NCBI GenBank assembly: GCA_018066065.1
Contig: JAGHSC010000015.1
Location: forward strand, 1 to 7,516
Direction of reading: 5' to 3'
Source: Candidatus Cryptobacteroides faecihippi
Lineage (GTDB): Bacteria; Bacteroidota; Bacteroidia; Bacteroidales; UBA932
Length of the DNA: 7,516 bases
Positions 1-6,744 of this stretch are shown here, piece after piece. The notes beneath the pieces were generated by a model, which saw nothing but the letters and a program-made list of their open reading frames with translations, did no database searches and was not told where the DNA came from. A program made the translations under genes and the position numbers. Every line of letters begins with the position of its first letter. Within the stretch, counting starts at the first letter, position 1.

Positions 1-1
1 C

Positions 2-52
2 GGCAAGGTCTGCCGAAGATGCAAAGCACTTCACACTGGAGGCGGATCCGTC
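2..52 (-). other. murF: Out-of-frame continuation of the MurF C-terminus
   Basis: Read one base back from the murF frame, the minus strand from 52 to 2 encodes DGSASSVKCFASSADLA without a stop. The part KCFASSADLA matches the kind of sequence that follows the VG-x-x-F segment in MurF C-terminal domains (a short strand, then an F-A-S/D-x-x-x-L helix start; E. coli MurF has a comparable EHFADKTALI). The murF ORF itself reads T-D-P-P-P-V and stops at 31-33. One missing base somewhere between about 52 and 33 would explain both. The remaining C-terminus, including the KGSR motif, would lie beyond the left edge. No slippery heptamer is visible here, so programmed frameshifting is unlikely. Confidence 0.6.
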
Positions 53-1272
53 TCATCGCCAGCCTTCCTGAATTCATCCCCGACAAGACAGACAAGGTCG
101 AGTCCCATCGAAAGGACCTGGCGGAGCACGGCAACATGCTCCGCCACAGACTCGGCACCAAGTTCACGCATGTCACCAAGAAGGGCAACCTTCATTCCAG
201 CAACCATCGCTGCAACATTGTCAAGCGCCGCTGCCATGCTGGTAGGATCGGCATTGTAGGCATCCTCGATGAGGATGTTCCTCTCAGTCTTCTCTATCTG
301 GGACCTGTTGTTCGCAGGAATATACTCACTGACAGCCTGGATTGCATCATCCAGCGACACTCCGAAATGGAGGCCGACGGCGATCGCAGCCGCGATGTTG
401 TTGGCGTTGTACGCTCCGGTCAGATGGCTTTCCAGAGCAAGAAGAGTCTCGGCCTCAGCCTCTCCGGCAGCGGTTCCGACACTTTCAGGGATGGCCATCC
501 TGACAAATGGATGCTCGGCATCTGAAGGAAGAACCATGGCATCCCAGAGACCTACCCCGTAGCGTATGGCCTCCAGGCCTTCCCTCTCGGCAGCCATCTG
601 ACAGAGTACCTCATCATCGGCATTGAGGAATATCCGCCCGCCATGCTCATGCACATAGTCGTAGAGCTTGCCCTTGGCGGCCTTGACTCCCTCGAAGCTG
701 CCGAACCCGAGAAGGTGAGCCTTCCCGACATTGGTGATGAGTCCATAGTCCGGCTCGCTAACCTTGACAAGCTTCTCGATGTCATCAGGATGGTTGGCAC
801 CCATCTCGATGACGGCGATCTCGGTCCTTTCATCGATCTTGAGAAGAGAGAGCGGGACTCCGATGTCATTGTTGAGATTGCCGCGGGTCGCGGTCACATT
901 GTATTTCATGGAAAGGACACGGGAGACAAGCTCCTTGGTGGTGGTCTTGCCGTTGGTGCCTGTAAGTCCGATGACTGTCAGGCGCTTCCCGTCGACGAAT
1001 GTGTTCTCCCTGTGGTATCTGGCGAGAGCCTTGAGTGCATCCAGCGTGTCCGGGACGGCGATGATCCTGGAATCGCCTGAAGCGGCAGCCTCCGTTCCCT
1101 CATTCACCACCGCGCAGCATGCGCCCTGCTCAAGTGCCTTGAGTGCATATTCATTGCCATCGAAATTCTCCCCCTTGAGAGCGAAGAACATCTCACCCTC
1201 GGAGATTGTGCGGGTGTCGGTGGTAACGCCCTTGCTGTTCATGAACAGTTCATGAAGCCTTGCAACGTCCAT
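31..1272 (-). CDS. murF: UDP-N-acetylmuramoyl-tripeptide--D-Ala-D-Ala ligase, 3' end frameshifted
   Basis: Cytoplasmic Mur ligase that joins D-Ala-D-Ala to the UDP-MurNAc-tripeptide, the last cytoplasmic step of the peptidoglycan precursor pentapeptide. Visible in the 413 residues: an N-terminal substrate domain with TDTRTI (18-23) and FFALKGENFDGN (29-40); the ATP-binding loop GLTGTNGKTTT (102-112); NLNNDIGVP (132-140); EMGANH (156-161); ITNVGKAH (179-186); the C-domain linker GAYNANNIAAA (287-297); and EDAYNADPTSM (336-346) with LLGDMRELG (364-372). I chose ATG at 1272 over the upstream ATG at 1332, because Bacteroidota homologues begin with a sequence like MDV.. and a good -7 promoter element (1299-1306) lies between the two. 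The ORF stops right after VGDEFRKAGDE, before the KGSR-type C-terminal motif normal for MurF, so it is short. A continuation is readable in another frame (2-52). Identity is certain; whether the gene is broken or the sequence has an error is open. Confidence 0.93.
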   Translation of the reverse strand: MDVARLHELFMNSKGVTTDTRTISEGEMFFALKGENFDGNEYALKALEQGACCAVVNEGTEAAASGDSRIIAVPDTLDALKALARYHRENTFVDGKRLTVIGLTGTNGKTTTKELVSRVLSMKYNVTATRGNLNNDIGVPLSLLKIDERTEIAVIEMGANHPDDIEKLVKVSEPDYGLITNVGKAHLLGFGSFEGVKAAKGKLYDYVHEHGGRIFLNADDEVLCQMAAEREGLEAIRYGVGLWDAMVLPSDAEHPFVRMAIPESVGTAAGEAEAETLLALESHLTGAYNANNIAAAIAVGLHFGVSLDDAIQAVSEYIPANNRSQIEKTERNILIEDAYNADPTSMAAALDNVAAMVAGMKVALLGDMRELGAESVAEHVAVLRQVLSMGLDLVCLVGDEFRKAGDETDPPPV

Positions 1273-1298
1273 AGTCGTAGAATAATTGTAATTGTCTT

Positions 1299-1306
1299 CA
1301 AAAATA
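1299..1306 (-). promoter_or_regulatory. Bacteroidota-type -7 element upstream of murF
   Basis: The minus strand reads TATTTTTG, a full match to the Bacteroidota consensus TAnnTTTG. A run of six T residues (1324-1329, minus strand) sits about 20 bases further upstream, where the T-rich -33 element is expected. A start of transcription around 1292 would give a short leader of about 20 bases before the ATG at 1272, and it excludes the upstream in-frame ATG at 1332 as the start codon. The call rests on motif and position alone. Confidence 0.6.
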
Positions 1307-1358
1307 ACTATTTTCATGGACCGAAAAAACACTGAACTGATAATTCAAGACTGATAAC

Positions 1359-2525
1359 ATGGAGAAAAAGATTTCAAAGGCAGCACTTCCTGTGCTGTTC
1401 GGATTCTTCGTGATGGGTTTCTGCGACGTCGTAGGAATCGCCACGAGCTACGTAAAGGAAGACTTCGGGTGGAGCGAGACTCTCGCCGGATTCGTGCCAT
1501 CGATGGTTTTTGTCTGGTTCTTCATCCTGTCCGTTCCGGTAGCGGTCTGGATGAACAAGATCGGAAGGAAGAACATGGTGCACATCAGCAACATCATCAC
1601 CATCATCGGAATGCTCCTTCCAGTGATCAGCTACAATGTCGTGACCTGCCTTCTCGCCTTTGCCCTTCTGGGAATCGGCAACACAATCATCCAGGTCGCC
1701 CTCAACCCTCTGCTCACCAACGTTGTCAGCGGTGACGCTCTCACAAGCTCCCTGACCCTCGGCCAGGTCATCAAGTCGATCTGCTCATTCTGCGGGCCGC
1801 TGATCGCAGCCTTCGCAGTCACCACACTCGGCAACTGGCAGTACATCTTCCCGATCTTCGCGGCAGTCGCCATCATCTCAGAGATCTGGCTCCGACTCAC
1901 AGCAATCCCGAAGGAAGCACCGTCAGAGAGCGGCACCTCCCTCGGAGCCACCCTTGCCCTCCTCAAGGACAGGAACGTACTCCTTCTCTTCCTCGGAATC
2001 TTCTTCGTGGTAGGAATCGACTGCGGAACCAACATCCTTGCACCGAAGCTTCTCATCGAGCGTTGCGGACTCTCGATTGCAGCAGCAGGCATCGGCTCGA
2101 CCGTCTACTTCATCTGCAAGACCCTGGGCAACTTCATCGGAACATTCCTGCTCCTCAGGTTCAAGGACTCCACCTACTTCAAGATCAACATCTTCCTCAC
2201 CCTGCTTGTGCTTGCAGCCCTCGTCTTTGCAAAGGGACAGGCCAGCATCATGATCCTGATTGCAGGCATCGGTCTCTTCTGCTCATGCATCTTCTCACTG
2301 ATCTACTCAGCTGCAATCAGCAGCAACAAGGGCAATGAGAACGGTATCTCAGGCCTTATGATCATGGGTGTCTGCGGTGCAGCAGTCGTACCTCCGGTAA
2401 TGGGTCTCATGGCAGATGCGATCGGCAGCCAGGTCGGTTCGATCATCGTCCTCGGAGCATGTGCCCTCTACCTTGTCTTCTGCGCCTTCTACACAGCCAA
2501 GCTCGGCAGCAAGGACTCAGAATAG
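1359..2525 (+). CDS. Major facilitator superfamily permease, FucP/FHS-like, substrate unknown
   Basis: Inner-membrane secondary transporter of 388 residues with about twelve hydrophobic segments in two halves, separated by a polar loop at about 183-205 (PKEAPSESGTSLG and the charged LLKDRN). The loop after the second segment has the MFS signature-like MNKIGRKN (65-72). The segment GIGNTIIQVALNPLL (105-119) followed by LTLGQVIKS (132-140) resembles the fourth and fifth helices of the fucose:proton symporter family (E. coli FucP has LETAANP and LAQTFNS). At those places this protein has Gln112 in place of the FucP glutamate and Lys139 in place of the asparagine, so fucose should not be assumed. 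It is shorter than FucP (about 438). The gene is transcribed divergently from murF and ends 3 bases from the convergent dut stop. There is no catabolic neighbour to reveal the substrate. MFS membership is certain; the subfamily is an inference. Confidence 0.85.
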   Translation: MEKKISKAALPVLFGFFVMGFCDVVGIATSYVKEDFGWSETLAGFVPSMVFVWFFILSVPVAVWMNKIGRKNMVHISNIITIIGMLLPVISYNVVTCLLAFALLGIGNTIIQVALNPLLTNVVSGDALTSSLTLGQVIKSICSFCGPLIAAFAVTTLGNWQYIFPIFAAVAIISEIWLRLTAIPKEAPSESGTSLGATLALLKDRNVLLLFLGIFFVVGIDCGTNILAPKLLIERCGLSIAAAGIGSTVYFICKTLGNFIGTFLLLRFKDSTYFKINIFLTLLVLAALVFAKGQASIMILIAGIGLFCSCIFSLIYSAAISSNKGNENGISGLMIMGVCGAAVVPPVMGLMADAIGSQVGSIIVLGACALYLVFCAFYTAKLGSKDSE

Positions 2526-2528
2526 CAG

Positions 2529-2972
2529 CTACTTTGTGCCGGTGCTTCCCCAGCCGCCAGCTCCCCTGACAGTCTCTGAGAGGACTTCGACATCCTCCCA
2601 CTTGACCTGCTCGTGTGCAGCCACGACCATCTGGGCGATCCTTTCACCGGGAACGATCTCGAACTCTTCATTGGAAAGGTTCACAAGCGACACCTTCAGC
2701 TCGCCACGGTAGTCCGCATCGACGGTTCCGGGACTGTTGATGACGGTGATCCCATGCTTGGTGGCAAGTCCGCTGCGTGGACGTACCTGAGCCTCGTAGC
2801 CGACCGGGAGCTCGATCGAGATTCCAGTAGGGACAAGGCGGCGCTCAAGAGGCTTGAGAGTGAATGGTTCCTCGATGTTGGCGCGCAGGTCCATGCCTGC
2901 CGAGGCTTCAGTGGCATAGGCAGGATCCGGCCACTGCGACTTGTTGACGATCTTGACTGTGAGCATATTCAA
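2529..2972 (-). CDS. dut: Deoxyuridine 5'-triphosphate nucleotidohydrolase (dUTPase)
   Basis: Homotrimeric dUTPase that hydrolyses dUTP to dUMP and pyrophosphate, keeping uracil out of DNA and supplying dUMP for dTMP synthesis. All five family motifs are present in 147 residues: I, AGMDLRA (25-31); II, RPRSGLA (64-70); III, GTVDADYRGE (82-91) with the catalytic Asp86; IV, GERIAQMVV (109-117); V, RGAGGWGSTG (136-145). Length is normal. In motif V the aromatic residue that stacks on uracil is usually Phe (RGxGGFGSTG), or His in mycobacteria; here it is Trp141, an unusual but aromatic replacement. The start may be either Met1 or Met3 (ATG at 2972 or 2966); both precede the conserved VKIVNKS strand. 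It lies 30 bases after the LptF/LptG permease stop and is probably the last gene of the tgt operon. It ends 3 bases from the convergent permease gene. Confidence 0.96.
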   Translation of the reverse strand: MNMLTVKIVNKSQWPDPAYATEASAGMDLRANIEEPFTLKPLERRLVPTGISIELPVGYEAQVRPRSGLATKHGITVINSPGTVDADYRGELKVSLVNLSNEEFEIVPGERIAQMVVAAHEQVKWEDVEVLSETVRGAGGWGSTGTK

Positions 2973-3002
2973 TTGTTGTTCAGTTGCTTGACAAATGGAA
3001 TC

Positions 3003-4091
3003 CTACCTGGAGGCCTTGTAGTACAGGACAGCGGCCACGATTCCGAATATGAGGTTAGGGAGCCAGAGTGCGATGAACGGAGGCAGGGCTCCTGAATAGA
3101 CAAACATCTGGCTGAACCTCAGGAAGAGGATGTATGTGAAGCTCAAGGCAATGCCGACACCGATGTTCAGGCCGATGCCACCCCTGCGCTTCCTTGAGGA
3201 AAGGCAGACGCCCATGAGGGTGAGGATGAAGGCCGAGAACGGAAGGGCGAACCTTGTGTGCTTCTCGATGAGGGCGTACATGACATTCGGGTCTCCCCTC
3301 ATCTTCTGAGTCTCGACAAGGTCGTTCAGGGCTCCCTGGGAAAGGGTTTCCACGGTGCTCTTGTTGCGGTAGAAGTCCGTGACGGTAAGGTTGATCACAG
3401 TGTCGCGGCGCTGTCCCTTGACGACCCTGTCCTGAAGACCGTCGGAGAAGTACCTGATGAAGTAGTTGCGCAGGTGCCAGCATCCCAAGGTGCTGTCCCA
3501 GACTGCCTTCTCGGCGGAAAGCTTGCTGATGACCCTGTTGCCCCTGATTTCCTCGAGGGTGAAGTTGTTGGCCGTGTTGTTCCATGACGAGAACGACTCG
3601 ACATAGACAAACTTGCCCGGGTCGATCTGATAGTGGATGTTGGTGTTGCTTATCGGTCGCCTGTCCTTCATGTACTTCTGCTCGAACTTCACTCGTTCCA
3701 CGTTGGACCGCGGGATCACCCACAGGTTAAGGGACAGGGAAAGGGCGAAGATCAGGAAGGCCGAGATCATGTAGGGCACCATCATTCTCTTGTAGCTGAC
3801 TCCGCAGGAAAGGATGGCAATGATCTCGCTGTTCGCAGCCAGCCTCGATGTGAAGAAGATGACCGTGATGAACACGAACAGCGGGCTGAACATGTTGATG
3901 AAGTACGGCACGAAGTTGACGTAGTAGTCGAAGACGATCTCCTTGATCGGAGCGTTCTTGGCCACGAAGTCATCGACTTTCTCGCTGATGTCGAAGATGA
4001 TTACGATTCCGATGATGAAAAGCAGGGCGATGAAGAAGGTCGAGATGAACTTCTTCATGATGTACCTGTCTATCTTCTTCAATCCCAACAT
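3003..4091 (-). CDS. LptF/LptG family permease (YjgP/YjgQ), LPS export
   Basis: Inner-membrane permease subunit of the LptB2FG transporter that extracts lipopolysaccharide from the inner membrane and passes it to the periplasmic Lpt bridge. The 362 residues show the family architecture: three N-terminal membrane segments (about 15-34, 58-82, 105-127), a large periplasmic domain of the beta-jellyroll type (about 128-278, rich in short alternating polar and hydrophobic stretches), and three C-terminal segments (about 281-299, 307-329, 337-358). The cytoplasmic coupling loop reads NSEIIAILSCGVSYKR (87-102), typical of this family, and the basic loop SRKRRGG (299-305) precedes segment five. It starts 5 bases after the tgt stop, so the two genes are almost certainly co-transcribed. 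Tgt followed by an LptF/LptG permease is a common Bacteroidota arrangement as I remember it. I cannot decide between LptF and LptG from sequence alone. Confidence 0.92.
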   Translation of the reverse strand: MLGLKKIDRYIMKKFISTFFIALLFIIGIVIIFDISEKVDDFVAKNAPIKEIVFDYYVNFVPYFINMFSPLFVFITVIFFTSRLAANSEIIAILSCGVSYKRMMVPYMISAFLIFALSLSLNLWVIPRSNVERVKFEQKYMKDRRPISNTNIHYQIDPGKFVYVESFSSWNNTANNFTLEEIRGNRVISKLSAEKAVWDSTLGCWHLRNYFIRYFSDGLQDRVVKGQRRDTVINLTVTDFYRNKSTVETLSQGALNDLVETQKMRGDPNVMYALIEKHTRFALPFSAFILTLMGVCLSSRKRRGGIGLNIGVGIALSFTYILFLRFSQMFVYSGALPPFIALWLPNLIFGIVAAVLYYKASR

Positions 4092-4096
4092 TTCCC

Positions 4097-5242
4097 TTAC
4101 ATTCTAGAACTGATCCTCCTTACCGTCTCATCCTTCCATGATGAGAAGTCGCCGGCCTCGATGTGCTTCCTGGCCTCGCGGACGAGGTCGTGATAGAAGG
4201 CAAGGTTGTGCTCGCTGGCGACCATGGCCGCGAACATCTCCTTGGCGACAAAGAGGTGGTGAAGGTAGGCTTTTGAATATTCATGGTCGACAAACGACGT
4301 GCCTGAAGGGTCAAGCGGCGAGAAGTCATCCTGCCACTTCGCATTGCGCATGTTCATTATGCCGTTCCATGTGAAGAGCATGCCGTTGCGTCCGTTCCTG
4401 GTAGGCATGACGCAGTCGAACATGTCTATTCCGCGGGCGATTCCCTCGAGGATGTTGGCCGGTGTGCCGACTCCCATGAGATAGCGCGGCTTGTTCTCCG
4501 GAAGGATCGGGCAGACGACCTCGAGCATCTCGTACATCTGTTCGGTAGGTTCCCCGACTGCAAGTCCTCCGACAGCGAAGCCTCCGACTCCTGGATGGTC
4601 CCCCACAAGGGTGAGGGCATGGTCGACGGCACGCTTCCTGAGCTCCGGGTAGACACAGCCCTGGATGATCGGGAACATGGCCTGGTCGTAGCCGTAGAGA
4701 GGGTCTGTCTCGCAGAAGCGCTTGAAATAGCGCTCGAGCCAGCCCTGGGTCAGCTTGAGCGACTTGGCGGCATACCTTTCATCGGCATCGCCCGGACAGC
4801 ACTCATCGAGTGCCATCATTATGTCGGAGCCGATCGCACGCTGGGTGTCGACATTGTTCTCCGGAGTGAACATGTGGCGGGAACCGTCGATGTGTGACTG
4901 GAACCTGCATCCTTCCTCCGTGATCTTCCTGATCTGGGGGAGGGAGAAGACCTGGAATCCGCCGCTGTCTGTGAGGATCGGCCTGCCCCAGGACTCGAAG
5001 CGGAGAAGGCCACCGACCTTGCGGAGGGTGTCAAGACCTGGACGAAGGTAGAGATGGTAGGTGTTGCCGAGGATGATCTCAGCCTTGATGTCCTCCTTCA
5101 AGTCCTTGTGGTAGACACCTTTGACTGATCCGACCGTTCCCACGGGCATGAAGATGGGAGTGTGGACCTCGCCATGGTCGGTAGTGAAGACTCCTGCCCT
5201 TGCGGCCGATCCCTTGTCCTTTGCTGTCAGTGTGAATTTCAT
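4097..5242 (-). CDS. tgt: tRNA-guanine transglycosylase, lacking zinc-ligand cysteines
   Basis: Exchanges guanine-34 of GUN-anticodon tRNAs (Asp, Asn, His, Tyr) for the queuosine precursor preQ1 or, in some bacteria, queuine. The 381 residues carry the TIM-barrel catalytic set: TDSGGFQVFSL (91-101) with the general acid/base Asp92; ALDECCP (144-150) with substrate-binding Asp146; IIQGC (192-196) with Gln194; GGLAVGE (225-231); and GIDMFDCVMPTRNGRNG (271-287) with nucleophile Asp276. The zinc site is altered: where most bacterial enzymes have CxCxxC, this one reads SGTSFVDHEYS (313-323), with Gly314, Ser316 and Asp319 at the cysteine positions, although the fourth ligand His345 (in EHNLAFY) is kept. 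I chose ATG at 5242 (MKFTLTAKDK), which matches homologues, over an in-frame TTG at 5263; a -7 element at 5271-5278 supports this. It is the first gene of the tgt-Lpt-dut operon. Confidence 0.96.
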   Translation of the reverse strand: MKFTLTAKDKGSAARAGVFTTDHGEVHTPIFMPVGTVGSVKGVYHKDLKEDIKAEIILGNTYHLYLRPGLDTLRKVGGLLRFESWGRPILTDSGGFQVFSLPQIRKITEEGCRFQSHIDGSRHMFTPENNVDTQRAIGSDIMMALDECCPGDADERYAAKSLKLTQGWLERYFKRFCETDPLYGYDQAMFPIIQGCVYPELRKRAVDHALTLVGDHPGVGGFAVGGLAVGEPTEQMYEMLEVVCPILPENKPRYLMGVGTPANILEGIARGIDMFDCVMPTRNGRNGMLFTWNGIMNMRNAKWQDDFSPLDPSGTSFVDHEYSKAYLHHLFVAKEMFAAMVASEHNLAFYHDLVREARKHIEAGDFSSWKDETVRRISSRM

Positions 5243-5270
5243 ATCGTTCCAGTCATTATCCAATGAATGT

Positions 5271-5278
5271 CAAAGATA
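5271..5278 (-). promoter_or_regulatory. Bacteroidota-type -7 element upstream of tgt
   Basis: The minus strand reads TATCTTTG, an exact match to TAnnTTTG. A T-run (5293-5299, minus strand) 15-21 bases upstream could act as the -33 region, although a clean TTTG is absent. Transcription would start near 5264 and give a leader of about 20 bases before the tgt ATG at 5242. It would drive the tgt, LptF/LptG and dut genes. The element lies 23 bases from the opposing -7 element of the nucleoside permease. Confidence 0.65.
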
Positions 5279-5301
5279 GTGATTTTTATGCGAAAAAAAC
5301 T

Positions 5302-5309
5302 TACATTTG
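5302..5309 (+). promoter_or_regulatory. Bacteroidota-type -7 element upstream of the nucleoside permease
   Basis: The plus strand reads TACATTTG, an exact match to TAnnTTTG, with a T-run (5283-5287) 15-19 bases upstream. Transcription would start near 5316, leaving a leader of about 37 bases that is A-rich just before the ATG at 5353 and has no Shine-Dalgarno sequence, as is normal in this phylum. The -33 region would overlap that of the divergent tgt promoter. Confidence 0.65.
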
Positions 5310-5352
5310 CCTTCCAACCTAAAGGTTTAGAAAATCAAAAAGCAAACATATC

Positions 5353-6744
5353 ATGAAAAACAACAACATCACCCTCAGGCTGATTGTCATGAACTTCATC
5401 GAGTTCGCGATTTGGGGAGCCTACCTGACTTCTATGGGCAGCTTCCTTGCCGATGCAGGACTCGGTCCAAAGATCTGGCTCTTCTTCGCCACACAAGGCT
5501 TTGTCTCCATCTTCATGCCAGCCCTCATGGGCATCGTGGCAGACAAGTGGATCCCAGCCCAGAAGGTGCTCTCGCTCTGCCAGCTCCTCGCCGGAGTGTT
5601 CATGATCGGAGCCGGAGTCTACGCAATGTCCAACGGTACATTCATCCAGCATCCGCACACCTCAGGCATCGACGGGGCACTGCACACAGTCTACGCATCG
5701 AGCCCAAGTTTCAACTTCACAGTCTTCTACCTGCTCTACCTGCTCAGCGTAGCGTTCTTCATGCCGACGATCGCAATCTCGAACTCAGTTGCCTACAATG
5801 CACTCGAGGGAGCAGGAAAGGATTCAGTCAAGGCCTTCCCTCCGATCCGAGTCTTCGGAACGATCGGCTTCATCTGCAGCATGTACCTCGTGAACTTCCT
5901 GTCCAACAGCCACGGAGTACAGTTCCAGCACTCCTACGAGCAGTTCTTCGTGTCCGGTGCATTCAGCCTCGTGCTCTGCGCCTATGCCCTCACGATGCCC
6001 AACTGCCCTTGCAAGCCATCCTCAGAAGGTGCCGGCATTGCCGAATCCCTCGGCCTCAATGCCTTCAAGCTCTTCAAGCAGAAGCAGTTCGCAATCTTCT
6101 TCATCTTTTCGATGCTTCTCGGAGCCTCGCTTCAGATCACCAACGGCTACGCCAACACCTTCATCACTTCATTCAAGGAGAACCCTCTCTTCGCAAGTTC
6201 ATGGGGCGCAAGCAACGCCAACGCCATCATCTCCCTCGGACAGATTTCAGAGACCCTCTGCATCCTTCTCATTCCTTTCTGCATGAAGAAATTCGGAATC
6301 AAGAACGTGATGCTGATCGCGATGTTCGCATGGGTCTTCAGGTTCGGATTCTTCGGACTCGGCAACCCGGGATCGGGAGTATGGCTCTTCATCCTCTCAG
6401 GCATCGTCTACGGCGTCGCCTTCGACTTCTTCAACATCAGCGGATCCCTCTATGTCAATGAAAACACCGACAACAGCATCCGCTCTAGCGCCCAGGGCCT
6501 CTTCATGCTCATGACCAACGGCCTGGGAGCATCGATCGGAACATGGGCCGCAGGAAGGGTCGTCAACGCCCTCGTCTACAATCCGCAGGCAAAAGCCATC
6601 GCAGCCGGCCTCGACCCGGTCCAGGTCTCAGCAGCCGGACACTGGGACACCGCATGGTACGTCTTTGCAGGCTACGCCCTGGTTGTTGGAGTGCTCTTCG
6701 CGATCCTCTTCAAGAACCCTGAGAAAGAGAAGGCAGCAGCCTAG
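5353..6744 (+). CDS. nupG: NupG/XapB-type nucleoside:proton symporter
   Basis: Major-facilitator permease of the nucleoside:H+ symporter family in the inner membrane; imports nucleosides for salvage. The 463 residues form about twelve membrane segments. Strong family signatures are PIRVFGTIGF (164-173), LQITNGY (260-266), SLGQISE (294-300), YGVAFDFFNISGSLYV (353-368) and SAQGLFMLMTNG (379-390), which are close to the corresponding stretches of E. coli NupG. By alignment in my head, the residues I recall as contacting nucleoside in NupG are all present: Arg166, Thr170, Phe173, Gln261, Asn264, Gln297, Glu300, Phe357 and Asp358. It is about 45 residues longer than E. coli NupG because of a polar loop between segments three and four (about 92-121) and another before the last segment (about 405-431). 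The start is the first in-frame ATG, 43 bases after a -7 promoter element. It ends directly against the stop of the convergent zinc-finger gene. Nucleoside preference cannot be read from sequence. Confidence 0.92.
   Translation: MKNNNITLRLIVMNFIEFAIWGAYLTSMGSFLADAGLGPKIWLFFATQGFVSIFMPALMGIVADKWIPAQKVLSLCQLLAGVFMIGAGVYAMSNGTFIQHPHTSGIDGALHTVYASSPSFNFTVFYLLYLLSVAFFMPTIAISNSVAYNALEGAGKDSVKAFPPIRVFGTIGFICSMYLVNFLSNSHGVQFQHSYEQFFVSGAFSLVLCAYALTMPNCPCKPSSEGAGIAESLGLNAFKLFKQKQFAIFFIFSMLLGASLQITNGYANTFITSFKENPLFASSWGASNANAIISLGQISETLCILLIPFCMKKFGIKNVMLIAMFAWVFRFGFFGLGNPGSGVWLFILSGIVYGVAFDFFNISGSLYVNENTDNSIRSSAQGLFMLMTNGLGASIGTWAAGRVVNALVYNPQAKAIAAGLDPVQVSAAGHWDTAWYVFAGYALVVGVLFAILFKNPEKEKAAA

Noticed and set aside
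1309..1316. Possible plus-strand -7 element TATTTTCA before the FucP-like permease
   Set aside because: It misses the last two bases (TG to CA) of TAnnTTTG, and the -33 match (ATTG near 1285-1288) is weak. The permease promoter is probably in this 86-base gap but I cannot place it.
3633..4193. Plus-strand open frame (186 codons) opposite the LptF/LptG permease
   Set aside because: It is antisense to a well-supported gene and has a run of Asp/Glu/Val typical of reverse-complemented membrane-protein codons, with no motif or plausible start context.
5243..5263. TTG start at 5263 adding seven residues to Tgt
   Set aside because: The extension MDNDWND is not expected in the family, and the predicted transcription start lies at about the same place, leaving no leader.
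5412..6461. Long overlapping open frame (349 codons) in another frame of the nucleoside permease
   Set aside because: It lacks any family motif and is rich in Arg, Leu, His, Gln and Ser, as expected from reading a codon-biased, GC-rich gene out of frame. The NupG-like frame is clearly the coding one.
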